From positions 17,143,629 through 17,207,628 of the forward strand of contig OX155961.1 in assembly GCA_944548615.1 (NCBI GenBank): a stretch of 64,000 nt of DNA, written 5' to 3'. The position numbers and the translations under genes were made by a program. The number at the start of each line of letters is the position of its first letter. The stretch's first letter is position 1. Under the pieces are notes generated by a model. That model ran no database searches and was not told where the DNA came from. It was given only the letters and a program-made list of their open reading frames with translations. Shown piece after piece: positions 44,469 through 55,019 of this stretch. The DNA comes from Micropterix aruncella. Taxonomy: Eukaryota > Arthropoda > Insecta > Lepidoptera > Micropterigidae.

Positions 44469-44582
44469 ATGGACGCGATCAAGAAGAAAATGCAGGCGAT
44501 GAAGCTGGAGAAGGACAACGCGATGGACCGCGCGCTCATGTGCGAGCAGCAGGCCAAGGACGCCAACCTTCGCGCCGAAAAG
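44469..44582 (+). CDS. Tm1: Tropomyosin exon 2, residues 1-38
   Basis: Encodes the N-terminus of muscle-type tropomyosin, the coiled-coil dimer that lies along actin filaments and controls myosin access. The start codon context is CCAAAATGG. The 38 residues begin [20 protein letters not shown], the near-invariant animal tropomyosin start whose first residues form the head-to-tail overlap between dimers, and end in ANLRAEK. The exon closes at AAG followed by GTCAGT, phase 0, at the position where tropomyosin exon 1 conventionally ends. Residues in the second half ([16 protein letters not shown]) are closer to the insect Tm1 pattern than to Tm2. The exon is much richer in G+C than its introns. 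Confidence 0.95.
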
Positions 44583-44899
44583 GTCAGTAGAGATCAAGGT
44601 CACGTGTAGTAATTTGCAAGTAACTTGGTTGGCTGCAGCTAGGATGAGGGATCTTGTGGATTTCCAGGGTTATTCTCGAAGATTCCGTAGTAAGGATGTT
44701 CTTCTTCGTCGCGAACCACTTCTTCCAGCTATCTTGCTATGATTTGCTCAAACTTTAATTTTTCAGGATACTCACATTTTTGACCAGTCCAGTTTATACA
44801 TATCTCAAAAGTGTCAAGTTTTCGCAGTAATTTGTCTATTAGTGTGGAGATTTTAACTTCATACGGCAATATAGGCAAGAGCTTTTAACTTCATACAGC
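44583..44899. other. Start of tropomyosin intron 2
   Basis: Donor GTCAGTAG at 44583. The intron runs to 54225 (9,643 bp) and hosts the repeats listed below. No feature was recognised in this first stretch. Confidence 0.7.
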
Positions 44900-45515
44900 A
44901 ATGTGGTATTACATTGCTAAAATCCATAGTACAATTTGGCGACCCTTCTGTAACGGCGAAATGTAGGTGGCGCCTTTAGCATTGACGATTGATTGGCATA
45001 GACCTTTAGAATTGCTATTGAAACTGACAGCAATTTATTTGGCCATATATAATAACATTGATAATGAATATTTTTTTTTATAAATGATTGATTGATTATA
45101 CAAATCAAATAATTAAATAGATGATAAAAATAATAACATTCAATTATTAGTGCCATCTATCGCACTTTTATATAGGCTGATTACATCACAGAAATAATAC
45201 GGAGAGATTAGAATGACATATATCAGTGTAATTGAACATGAAAGCGCTTAATTCATGTATTGAAACCTGTATACCAAATTAAAAAGTGACATCTGTAGGT
45301 AAATAATATTAAAATAATAAGATCTATGATTTAAAAATTATTTTATTTTGAAATAAGCTACTGTATTGGCGTGCTTTAAACGCCATCTATTGGCTACTGA
45401 AAATAAGAAGATTAATCAATGTTTAGAAATTTGAGTACCATCTAGGCGTAACGTTTCGTAGTAAAATCCTAGTTGCCAAAACGTATTACAGCATTGAGCA
45501 ATCTAATACGTGTAA
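44900..45515 (+). mobile_element. Dispersed MITE family, copy 2 (both ends)
   Basis: The left end carries ACATTGCTAAAATCC and GTACAATTTGGCGACCC. The right end on the minus strand reads ATTAGATTGCTCAATGC, then TACGTTTTGGCAACTAGG, so imperfect inverted repeats bound a 0.6-kb element. The internal GCAATTTATTTGGCCATATA block matches copies 1 and 3. Confidence 0.6.
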
Positions 45516-46007
45516 TTGATGGTAGCATCGAATAGGATGGATTAAGCTAAAGACTACTATAGAAACAAAACTATTATAGCAATACCTAAAAAAATAAATA
45601 AAATAGAAAGACCAAATAGATCAGAATTAGCTCTAAACTCAAAGCAAAGACATTTTATAATATAGCTTGCACTGCGTCATTGACACCATTTTCAAATGTC
45701 CAGATTAAGCCTAATTACGAACTACATTACATTATCTTGAGGACGACTCTACTAAGATATCTGAAGCTATAAACAATGCAGTCGTCTAAAACAAGGTAAT
45801 TACAAATACGCGATAACATAGCGACGAATTCTTTAAAAATATTCGACTCCTAAATAACTACGGGTTTCTCAATTGCTCTTTCATTTTGTGTAGGTCGCAA
45901 GTTGCAAGATCCCCGATCATCGTTATCAGGACGATTGTCCTGGTCAGGTCAGGTCAGGATGATGATACATCGTATCTACTACCGTAGTTTCTACTAAATA
46001 CTACCGT
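45516..46007. other. Intron sequence, nothing recognised
   Basis: AT-rich. A small CTACCGTAG/TACTACCGTAG duplication near 45978-46009 precedes the hairpin. Confidence 0.4.
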
Positions 46008-46073
46008 AGAAGTGCAGCAGGTGAGTACAACAAACTATTACCTTAGTTTGTTGTACTCACCTGCTGCATTTCT
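46008..46073 (+). ncRNA. Intronic hairpin, candidate small-RNA precursor
   Basis: Thirty-nucleotide arms (46008-46037 and 46044-46073) pair with one mismatch around a 6-nt loop (TTACCT). Arm landmarks are TGCAGCAGGTGAGTACAAC and its complement. Size (66 nt), near-perfect pairing and position inside a muscle-gene intron are compatible with a microRNA or endo-siRNA hairpin. The very short loop and perfect pairing would also fit a tiny palindromic transposon remnant. No known microRNA was recognised. Confidence 0.4.
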
Positions 46074-46685
46074 CCATAAACTGTGTTATGATCCTCAAGT
46101 AGTCTTTCGCGCTATTTTTTCGAAGGTCTGCTTGTTCAGTAAGTTGAAAGAATCTATAGCTCAACTCTATATGATATTTTGTCAGTAGATAGACATAATA
46201 TACAAAATCAAAACAAAATAGTCATAGGTGGACGTAGGTGATATCAACGCATGGACATGAATTATATCAGCTGAATAGAGCCACATCCCAAAAGATTATA
46301 ATAATAATATTTTTTTAAATCAATGATGCAAATATAGAGCAATAAAAATACAATAGGAGTGGGATATGCAAAAATATTATATTGGAGGAAAACTGATATT
46401 CAATGGCCCCTATTGATAGTATGTACTTCGAATTAAAATGCTGTTGCACTTTTTTAGAGCTTTTGTTATTTTGGCCCTCGGTTCTGTAATTCCAGCTCTC
46501 ACACGTTTAGACACATTTGCGCACCAGATGATCTCATTTGCGGTTTTGGACCTAGTGATCTCTGATCAGGGTGACCGTGGTGAATTTGACATACCAATGA
46601 CACATTCCACATTACAATGACGATTTCCACATTGTAGGTCCCGTGCTTTGCATGAAGATCGTCTCCAGTGATGCGCATTTCGTGA

Positions 46686-47177
46686 TTAAACTTTCTTTTC
46701 ACAAATGAACAGCCGATTATATCTGCCGCGGCGATACTCTCCCTTTACCGTTTTGCCGTTGCACATCCATAAAATAAAACAAATAGTTTTTACACGCAGA
46801 TCATAAATTATTATCTTCAGATATGTATCATCTAGTGAATCGTATGGATCGTTAATTTCCACTTTAATGGAAAACGCATCGCTTCGTTCGTACGTTACAG
46901 CGATCATTCGTAGCGATTTATAATAATAATTGTTTATAGCGCAAAGGGAATAATTGAATTCGTTACTTTTGACACATCTGAGTCTACCGACTGGGTGCCT
47001 ATCTGTTAGGGTTTCCTGTGTGCCCTTATTAACTTGCTCTGCCATCATCATCATCATTTGCGCTACAACTCTTTGTCTTGGTTTCGTCAATAATCTACTC
47101 TCGTTATAACTTATCCTGGGCTTTGGTTCCCCAGTTGGTAGCTCCAGATGCATGTTGGTCTTCAACCATAGAATCAA
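46686..47177 (-). pseudogene. Unidentified open frame, 163 codons
   Basis: An uninterrupted minus-strand frame begins at 47177 and ends at 46686. The N-terminal third is basic and includes a Met run from a TCATCATCAT repeat. The rest contains ordinary-looking sequence such as SDAFSIKVEINDPYDSLDD. No domain was recognised. The length is only modestly beyond chance for AT-rich DNA. Its place in a tropomyosin intron amid transposons favours a transposon fragment or chance frame over a host gene. Confidence 0.2.
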
Positions 47178-47449
47178 GCCATCGCAGTATTTTCCGAATT
47201 CACTATGCCCTTGAATTTTTCATAAGGAATGCTCTTGAATAATGTTCTATTCCACATCCTTTCCACAAGAGCCTTCCAATTTTCCGAAATCTCACAAAAT
47301 TCACATCGTTATACAGGTTATACAGCTCTTTGTTTGTTCATCTTCTTCGCCCGCCGTCCTTCAGCATGGCAACGAATATCATAGGAGTATGATCATACGT
47401 TCAAAGACATCTAATGCATCATAAGTATCATGCGTTCAAAGACATCTTG

Positions 47450-47905
47450 GAGGTATCAACTACAACGGGCGAACCCGTCACCTCAGGAAGATTTATCTAA
47501 CGATATTTTATCGATCAGTCTCCCGCGTGAGGTGAGCGTAGAAGACATGGGACGAAACAGTCCACTGTCTAGTTACGCCACTTGCCCGAAGAAACCAACG
47601 CCTTACCGCGAGAAGCCAGGTGTGCAAACAGCGGGCCGACACTCGCGCCCTTTCTTCCAGTTACGGCCAGATTTCTCCGGTCTCCCAACTGGTTATGGGC
47701 TCGAGGTCGCTTATGCGGTCCTCTCCCTTACTTAGCGGTGATTCGGTGTCTACCGAATCTATCGCGACCACGGCATCCTTTGCCCGGCGGTTCACCCGGT
47801 ATCGGGTAGCCGATTGGTCGTTTCAAAAGCAGTTGCTGTTTAACAACCACCCCGCTCTATAGGAAACAAAGCCGTTTTCAGACCCCCACCCCCCTCCGGT
47901 TATCA
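47450..47905 (+). mobile_element. Element X, copy g
   Basis: Plus orientation: ATCAACTACAACGGGCGAAC, CCAACGCCTTACCGCGAG, GGGCTCGAGGTCGCTTATGC, CGCGACCACGGCATCCTTTG, CACCCCGCTCTATAGGAAAC. It ends in the CCCCC-rich stretch before 47905. Confidence 0.8.
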
Positions 47906-47924
47906 ATCGGAAAGTCTTTTTTCC

Positions 47925-48260
47925 CCAACGGTGGTTGGTTATGCGAACTATATGGCCTGCCCAATGCCCATTGCCATTTCAAGTTGGTAATTTTACGAGC
48001 TATATCAGTGACCTTGGTGCTTCTGCGGATTTCCTCATTTCGGATCCTATCACGCATTGAAACTCCAAGCATTGCTCTCTCCATGGCTCATTGCGCGACT
48101 TTGAGCTTGTGTATGAGTGTTGCTATGAATTTTGCTAACTATTGAGGCCAATAGTTAGCGATCACGTCTCAGTGCCACATGTCATTACTGGCAACACGCA
48201 CTGATTAGGCTAGTTGCAAGATATTGCCATGTAACAATAAGCTCGCCTTTTTATGTTTTG
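47925..48260 (-). pseudogene. RTE-type LINE C-terminal fragment
   Basis: The minus strand reads MERAMLGVSMRDRIRNEEIR, STKVTDIARKITNLKWQWA. This is the widespread endonuclease/reverse-transcriptase C-terminal signature of insect RTE-group LINEs (MERxMLGxxxRDRxxNxxIR, ThVxDxxxxIxxLKWxWAGH). The frame then breaks. Sequence at 48190-48260 matches the tail seen at 40860. Confidence 0.75.
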
Positions 48261-49324
48261 TGTTTGTGAGTTTATTATTAATATTATTATAGTAACACCT
48301 ATATACAGCCATTAAACGTGCTTTCACCTCTTTGGTGGTTTTGTTATCGTTGGTAATTAATGAGCCAAAGTAAGCGAGAAACTCCCGTTTCCTAGAGTGC
48401 TTTTCAGTTTGGACCCATATGTGTACCAGATGATCTTAGTACGATGCTGTTTAGGTCCCAGTATTCTCTGGTTGGGATGACCGTCCTAAATGGACCTTGG
48501 AAATCATATTCAGGCAGCAGGTATAGGAGTGCATCTAGGTTAGTTGTTCGATTTCGGCATTTCCTTTATTTTTCCCATGTCTCTTCTTATCTACCTTTGA
48601 AGAGTCTATGGTGGATTAACATGATTGCTTTAGGTCTCGTGTCTTTACAGTCTTTCCTTCGGTGTATATTTCTATTACGAGAATTCCAGTATTTCTAAAA
48701 TGGATTACCATCACGTGCGCAACTTTCGTTGCTTTCATTATAAATAAATTGTCGCGAATGACTTTCAGCGGTGAATTCTTCGGCAAACGTCATTTGCCAT
48801 GCTCCAGCGGCCGCATCTGCGTAATCGCCTATCATATTTCCATATAAAATATCGACTAATCGATAGAAAAAATATTTTGTTTGACAAGATGCATCTTATG
48901 TCGTGCTTGTACGAACAGCCCGTGATCAATGACTGTTTAGTTAATTGTCACGCCAGGTTGTGTACATATTTTTTATTATAAGTATTTATCTTAATTCAGA
49001 AATTTATGTTAACTCCCAAAATGTGGAACAGTCAGGAAAAAATATTATTATGGCTTGATCGACTATTATATACTTTTTTTATCCAAGTCTCGCGAAGCCT
49101 AGTTTGTAACAGTCATATTCTACTTTTCCAATTTTGATCGAAAGATGTGCTGATCAGCTTTGCGACTTATGAGTGACAAGACGACAAGGTCGCTATAAGA
49201 TCCTGAGATAGCGGATTTGCTCGCAGCATTTGACAAACTAAGCTGGTGGAACACTTTCGTTTTCAGACTCTAATTAATTTGTTTGTTTGTTTGTTTCTAT
49301 TTATTATAATATTCTTCTATTTAT
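48261..49324. other. Intron sequence, nothing recognised
   Basis: Open stretches up to 84 codons (for example 48444-48698) have no recognisable motif. Part of this may be further upstream sequence of the RTE-like element. Confidence 0.35.
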
Positions 49325-49420
49325 TATAATATTACAATCTCATACAAGCCACCCTACTATGAAGTGTTTATATGTATCTGAGCGTGTAATATGTGTGTAA
49401 GTTCTTAATTTACCCAGTCA
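49325..49420 (-). mobile_element. SINE 3' fragment
   Basis: CCACCCTACTATGAAGTGTT and the following GTATNTGNGCNTGTAAT match 49757-49800 of the longer copy below. The pol III head is missing. Confidence 0.55.
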
Positions 49421-49734
49421 AACCCGAGACTTCTTATAAATCTCAGAATTCTTCTGGGTATATAGTGTTGGTTACCTCCTCATGTATCAATATCAACTTT
49501 ATAAGTTGACAGTCTCTGATATGCACACGGATATGCAATTGGTTCGCATATGCGTAGTAGATGCTCTGCCGTTAAGAATGGTCGTTAGTCATTTAATTAG
49601 CCTTTGTTCATAAAGTAACTTCAATGTCTTTTTCGTCAAAAGGTTTTAAAAAATTCTCTTGTATTTTCCTGGAACTTCAATTCAGTATTTGGACTTCGTT
49701 CTTCTGTCCCATGTGGCTCAATTCTTCGCAATGA

Positions 49735-49960
49735 GTTTATTATCATACGACAATTTCGTACAACCAACCCTACTATGAAGTGTTTAATGTATATGTGCAT
49801 GTAATCTAACGTGTGTGTCTTGTTATTGCATTCGATCGAGAGAATTGAATTTATAGAATTGAGTTAATTTTATCCCAACGAAAATGGTGACCCAGCCGTT
49901 AATCGAACCCGGAACCTCACCACGGCTCTAGGCATCTTGACAGCTATACTGTCCTTCGAT
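49735..49960 (-). mobile_element. tRNA-derived SINE, copy 2
   Basis: On the minus strand the B box GGTTCCGGGTTCGATTAAC and GGCTGGGTCACCATTTTCG are followed by ATTCAATTCTCTCGATCGAA, as in copy 1. The body continues to ACACTTCATAGTAGGGTTGG. The A-box region (ATGCCTAGAGCCGTGG) is degraded. Confidence 0.7.
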
Positions 49961-50589
49961 TGGGCTCGAAGGACCAGCGGTGCCAGCGAAGTAAATCGCA
50001 TTTACGAGATTAAAAGTCCGCCTTTTCCGAGTAACTGCGCGCGAGTCATTCAGATGCAGCGGAGCGCGCCGCTTGATCGCTAATGGCCAGCCATTTTAGC
50101 GCACCAAGATCGTAGCGTCGTTATCCCGAGACTTGCTTGTGTGCCGTACCGAGACATTCGGGCTTTTTGCCGGTGCGCACGCGCAGGCGCAGACACACGC
50201 CATCGCACGTGGATAACACGACCAGGGCACAGACTACCAATATGCCAGTCAGAGTCGTCATGACATTTAAAATATATATGTACCTAATATCATTGATTTC
50301 AATGCTAATATACAGGTGACTTTTTTAACAGTGGCATCATTGAAGTGGGTGAATCAGTACGAGCAAATAAAGCAACTTTTAATTTGGAAAAAACCACCAA
50401 AAAAAAATTTTTTTTTTGCAAAAATTGTAGTTAAAACTGTACCTGATTCCCTCACTTCAAGGATGCCGCTAATAAAAGAAACTCACAGTGTATAAGAATC
50501 AGAACGAGTGTTTCTTTGGCGCGTGGATTTCTAACTGACTGGACATCTCCATCTTCACCAGGAAAAAGGCTAGGTCATTAAGCCCATTA
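49961..50589. other. Intron sequence, GC-moderate, nothing recognised
   Basis: A G+C-richer stretch at 50030-50240 includes an open frame of about 60 codons with no motif. It could hold regulatory sequence, but nothing specific supports that. Confidence 0.35.
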
Positions 50590-51205
50590 AGCTCGGCTCA
50601 ACTCACTGTTCAGCTCCTATTCAGTAGCCTCCTCGAAGAAGGTCGACCCCGGTAAGGACTCTGTTTCCCCTCCCATGGCGTGGTGGATCAGTTCCCCTGT
50701 GGATGGTCCCTTCGGGGGCTCCTGGCGGTTTGCGCACAGTGCGGCATCAGACTATCGACTTTGCACTCCGGCGAATAACTGGACGGGGTCTGGAGACAAA
50801 ATACTGCTTCCTAAGCAGCGGGGTGGATGTTGACCTGATGCCAGCCTCTCTTAATAAGACCAGTTAGCCATCCGATTCCGAGTGGTAGGCGGGCAAAAGA
50901 CGTCAAGGTCTGCGATACATTCAAACGGAATTACCGCTGAATTAATTTCAGGTAGAGCCCGCGCAAACGACGTCGGACCGTAACCGTAAATATCTGGTAG
51001 TCAGGGCTCGAGCTCGGCCCTCAGGTTTTTTCCAGACTGTTCCCAGTGCCTCGCAGTAAGGCGTTCGTCTCTGACGGGCTTGTTGGCGTAGCTGGTGGAC
51101 TGTTTTCATGCCCAAATCTCTACGCTAATCTAGGTTGAAAGAACGATCAATATCGTTATACCTTCCTGGGGTGACGGGTTAACCGTTGTAGGTGACAACA
51201 CCCAA
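50590..51205 (-). mobile_element. Element X, copy h
   Basis: Inverted. The outer part CGGCTCAACTCACTGTTCAG is shared with copy i and extends the element beyond copy a. Then come GGTTTGCGCACAGTGCGGCA, AGCAGCGGGGTGGATGTTG, GTAGTCAGGGCTCGAGC, CTGACGGGCTTGTTGGCGTA, ending GTTGTAGGTGACAAC. Confidence 0.8.
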
Positions 51206-51249
51206 CTGATCAATACTGATCATCTTCATCATCATAAGTGATACAACTC

Positions 51250-51540
51250 ATTGTAAGTCTTGGCGTCACCAAGAGTCTTCTTCCTTTCCACCTTACCTTG
51301 GGATTTGTTTTTTTCAGTCGTTCACTTCATGTGCAACCGAATCAAGCTATCGCAGTTTTCTCCTTTAGGTTTTCCATGAAAAATTGGTTTAATGGCCGTT
51401 CATTTTTCATCCCTTCTACGTTCCCTACCTGCCCTAACCACCTGAGCCTCCCGATCTTCAGGAACATGCACATCACTATACGGAGTCTACAGTTCTTTGT
51501 TAGAGGTGGTGAACGGTTTCGTGCAGCTTGGGCCACAAGA
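51250..51540 (-). pseudogene. RTE-like LINE C-terminal fragment
   Basis: The minus-strand wording FLKIGRLRWLGQVGNVEGMK corresponds to the common RxxLxWLGHVxRM block near the C-terminus of RTE-group proteins. It sits between element X copies h and i. Short and isolated. Confidence 0.5.
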
Positions 51541-51552
51541 TCCTTTTTGTTC

Positions 51553-52229
51553 TCGGGTCGGCTCAACTCACGATTCAGCTCCTATTCAGAAGCTATCAGA
51601 AGCTCCTCGGGTGGAAGGCTACCCCGGGTAAGACTCCCGTGTCTCAGGCCTCAGAGCTGGTGGACCGGCTTCTCCCGGCAGGATTTCATCCCGGCGCCAC
51701 TGGACGGTTTGCGCACCGGTCGGCGATGCCAATCGGCTGTGCATTCTGACTAATTTCTAAAGGGGTCTGGAGACTATGGAAATATACTGTTTCCTAAGCA
51801 GCGGGGGTGGATGTTGACCTGTTGTCATGCCACTCTTGAAATGACATTGGGCCACTCGACCCCGTGTGGCACTACGGGCAAAGAACGCCCAGGTCCGCGA
51901 TAAATTCAAACTGAATTACCGCTGTAATACAACAGGTAGAGGTTGCGTAAGCAACTTCAGACTCGTAACCAGTGGGGAGGACGGAGGTATCCTGAAGGTT
52001 TATTCCAGATGGAGATATCCTGCCAAAACTGGTAGTTAGGGGGTGAGGCTGCCCGCTTCGTACCTTTCCCGGTGCCTCGCCGAAAGGCGTTGGACTCTAA
52101 CGGGTTGCTGGTGAACTAGACGGTAGATTGTCTTGTCTCCAAGTCTTCTACGCTCATCCCACGGCTGAAAGAACGATCTATATTGTTATACCAGCCTGGG
52201 GTGACGGGTTCGCCCGTTGTAGTCGACAC
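51553..52229 (-). mobile_element. Element X, copy i
   Basis: Inverted, near full length: CGGCTCAACTCACGATTCAG, GGTTTGCGCACCGGTCGGCG, AGCAGCGGGGGTGGATGTTG, CTGGTAGTTAGGGGGTGAGG, CGAAAGGCGTTGGACTCTAA, ending GGGTTCGCCCGTTGTAGTCG. Confidence 0.8.
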
Positions 52230-52586
52230 CGGCATCCAGTTCTTTGTTAGATCGTCTTCTCCGCGCCCCATCCTCCTGAACGTCACCCAAGATCCACCGG
52301 AGTATTTTGCATTCATACATCTACCTATACATCGCTTTTTGCATGCCTAGTTTATTTACATTCGCTTTGGTTTCTGAACTGTAAGTTAAATTTATTTGAT
52401 TAATTTGATTAATTTCTCTTATTTTGTTCAATATGGCGGCTTTCATGGTATAACCGTATGGCGGCACACTTTATATAGCACTGTAAACACGCTAAATGAT
52501 ATAAAATAATAATATAATAACAAACGAATATTTAACTTATATTTATCTCTTATTATTTTAGTATTATTTACATAAACATGTCAATT
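52230..52586. other. Intron sequence, nothing recognised
   Basis: AT-rich sequence between element X copy i and the following transposon. Confidence 0.4.
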
Positions 52587-53447
52587 CTGTCCCCGATAGT
52601 AAAAAGGGCGCATCTAACATTTTTTTCGAAATAGTTATATATATTGCCGTGATCAGCAAAAAAAGACGCATCTGCTCATATTTTTTATGTTTTTCTAGCT
52701 CGACTGTACACGAAGTTACAGTAACGTCAAAGGACGCAAGTACATGTATTTTTCTACTAATACTGAGCTAAAAGGACGCATTGAATGTAAACTAGAATGA
52801 AAAGGCTTATTTGCGTATATGTGATCTTTTCTTTTGGAAAATTTCCATCAGTTCAGAAATTGAAAAGACGCATTTTCTTCTGTACTAAGTAGGTAAGACG
52901 TTAGTGATCACTTGCGTTTTTGCAATCTATTAATTCACTAAGTAGTTTAAGCGCATGTGGCAAATGGGCCTTTTATATTTAATAATTCTTTTAGATGTTT
53001 GGACGTTTAATTAAGAATAGGAATATTGCAAGTATAACCAATACTACATTAAAAAAGCTCAAGGAGCCAATTGCGACCTTTCAACTTAAAGAAAAATCTA
53101 GTGAGAACTCATGAACACTAAAAATAAAAGCAGTTCATTGACTATGCTTAGTTGAAAAGACGTAAATGGCTATTTACGACTTTTCTACCTAATATCAAGT
53201 ATTTTCCTAAAATTTTTTTACTAAGATGAAAAGGAAAATTGTTAATAATTCAATAAATAATTAGGATATAGAAAAATTATAAATTACACATTATAGTTGA
53301 AACGCAAACCCAATTCATTGCATTAACAGAATGTGACAATAGTTTTTCTTTATGAGACAGCTAGCATTTAAAGAATTTTTACACAAAACAATTTTTATCT
53401 CGGTTTAGACTTTATGCTATATGCGCCCTTCTTATTATCGGGGGCAG
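52587..53447. mobile_element. DNA transposon with internal GACGCA iterons
   Basis: Terminal inverted repeats of about 30 bp match at 26 positions. The left starts CTGTCCCCGATAGTAAAAAG and the right, on the minus strand, CTGCCCCCGATAATAAGAAG. Both continue into GGCGCAT. AATT flanks both ends (52583-52586 and 53448-53451), a likely 4-bp target duplication. A-rich runs followed by GACGCA recur four times inside, mostly in the same orientation, with looser forms such as GACGTAA and GCGCATG. No protein is encoded. The superfamily is not recognised. Confidence 0.8.
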
Positions 53448-53499
53448 AATTTTGAAATTGGTATACAAGTTGCAATACGTAATAATTACGCACTTTAAA

Positions 53500-53800
53500 A
53501 TTCAAATAGACTAATAGATGCCATTATATTATATCTCTGTATTATTGCTGTGGTGTATTCCACCTTTATAAAAAATGCGGTAGATGGCTCTAATAATTAA
53601 GTGTTATTATTGTTATCATTGGTTAGATGATTAGGGTTTTATTACCAATCAGTCCGTATTACAGATGGCCAAATAAATTGCTATTAGTTCGGTCGTCAAT
53701 GCTATCAGCGCCACCTGCAATTCGCCAGCGCGAAAGGGTTGCCAAATCGTACTATTGAGTTGAGCAATCTAATTCCATATATAATTAATGATGCTCATGT
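53500..53800 (-). mobile_element. Dispersed MITE family, copy 3
   Basis: On the minus strand: ATTAGATTGCTCAACTCAAT, ACGATTTGGCAACCC, GGTGGCGCTGATAGCATTG, GCAATTTATTTGGCCATCTG and a CCACCGCATTTTTTATAAAG-type block. The same order is seen in copies 1 and 2. Confidence 0.65.
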
Positions 53801-54225
53801 AGTGTAAGTCAATCAGCAAATTGTAGTCATATTTGAGTAAATATTTTATGTGTATTGTCTACGCGTTTCGAGCAAATCGATGTTACGAGACAGAGAGAGA
53901 GAGAGTATCTTCGACTTTGCTGCTTAAGATGAGTATCGGGTAATTACCTGTGATTACTTGCTAATATAAGACACTCACACGAGTGTAGGGGATTCATCTG
54001 ACTCAGCAGGCGTCCGGATGGAACAATACAGAAAAACACCTATTGGCAAAGAATACATTAAAACAGAGTTCAATAATCTTTGATTGTTGGAACTGTATGA
54101 TACGTACGTGTTCAATATCCGGATAAGCGGACTCCGATCTTTAGTTTAGTCAGAATATCGCATTTTAATCCTAGTGGAAGAAATATTATAGTCTACTTCA
54201 TGATTATGTTTTATTGTCTTTGCAG
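53801..54225. other. End of tropomyosin intron 2
   Basis: A short (GA)n run lies near 53890-53905. The intron ends in TTTTATTGTCTTTGCAG at 54225, a good pyrimidine-rich acceptor. Confidence 0.7.
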
Positions 54226-54351
54226 GCGGAAGAGGAAGCTCGCTCGTTGCAGAAGAAAATCCAGGCCATTGAAAATGAGCTCGACACCACCCAAGAGGCT
54301 CTTATGCAAGTCAGTGCCAAGCTCGAGGAAAAGGACAAGGCCCTGCAGAAC
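54226..54351 (+). CDS. Tm1: Tropomyosin exon 3, residues 39-80
   Basis: Forty-two codons in phase 0 at both ends, flanked by TTTGCAG and GTGAGTCC. The translation begins [20 protein letters not shown] and ends [11 protein letters not shown], continuing the heptad pattern of exon 2. Length and boundaries match the conventional second coding exon of muscle tropomyosins. The AEEEAR...QKKI start and EKDKALQN end are the pattern I associate with insect Tm1 (Tm2 begins LNEEV). The next shared exon, expected to begin with AESEVAAL-like sequence, was not found up to 64000, so the gene continues to the right. Confidence 0.95.
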
Positions 54352-54537
54352 GTGAGTCCATTTTTATTTGGCTGGTATTTTTTCTTCAAGCGATGCGCCA
54401 TTTCTACAGATCCATCAACGATGCAGTGCAATGGCGAAATATCGCCTCTACAGGAGGGTTTTATTTTTAGATATCTTAGACGCAGCTTTTTGGCCCGGCT
54501 TTATAAGGCGAGCGACGCCGGGCGTCGCGGCGCCCGA

Positions 54538-54911
54538 GCGCGCCAAAAATAGCACCGACAATCCGCGCTTGCATCGTTGCCGGATCTACCGAAAAGTCCA
54601 TAGAAATCCGCGATTTTGAAAATGAGCCTTCAGGATTACATGTGACCACAGGAGATCTAGTCATCGCAATGATGAAAAAATGTTCTATGGTAAATTCGGA
54701 TTTAGAGCGCGCCAAAAATAGCACTGATCCGTGCTCATCGTTGGAATCTACCGAAAAGTCCATAGAAAACCGCGATTTTGAAAATGAGCTATCAGGAGGA
54801 CAGACGATAGGAGATCTAGTCATAGCAATGATGGAAAAACATTCCTTAGAAAATTCTTATTTAGATGCCGCGTCCCCCCTATCGGCAGACTCAGATTCGT
54901 CTAATCCATAA
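54538..54911 (+). pseudogene. Tandemly duplicated coding-like segment, unidentified
   Basis: Two imperfect copies (about 54538-54690 and 54707-54840) share GCGCCAAAAATAGCAC, ATCTACCGAAAAGTCCATAG, CGCGATTTTGAAAATGAG and GGAGATCTAGTCATNGCAAT. The second copy is open and reads [45 protein letters not shown], ending at a TAA at 54909. The first copy has a net 7-base difference that shifts its frame. The repeated acidic segment plus DLVIAMM is protein-like, but I do not recognise a family. It starts about 190 bp after tropomyosin exon 3. Confidence 0.4.
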
Positions 54912-55019
54912 TTATTTTAAAATTCCCGCGTGTACGTAATACCGGAAATGACTTATTTTTAAAATTTGCCGCGCCTAGCGCCATTGCGTCTTATCGCAAT
55001 GCAAAGTAGTTTGATAGCA

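Noticed and set aside
51238..51753. 171-codon plus-strand open frame
   Set aside because: It spans the antisense of an RTE-like LINE fragment and runs into element X copy i; no protein signature of its own.
54214..54552. Open frame running from tropomyosin exon 3 into the intron
   Set aside because: It continues past the GTGAGT donor at 54352; only 54226-54351 is tropomyosin coding.
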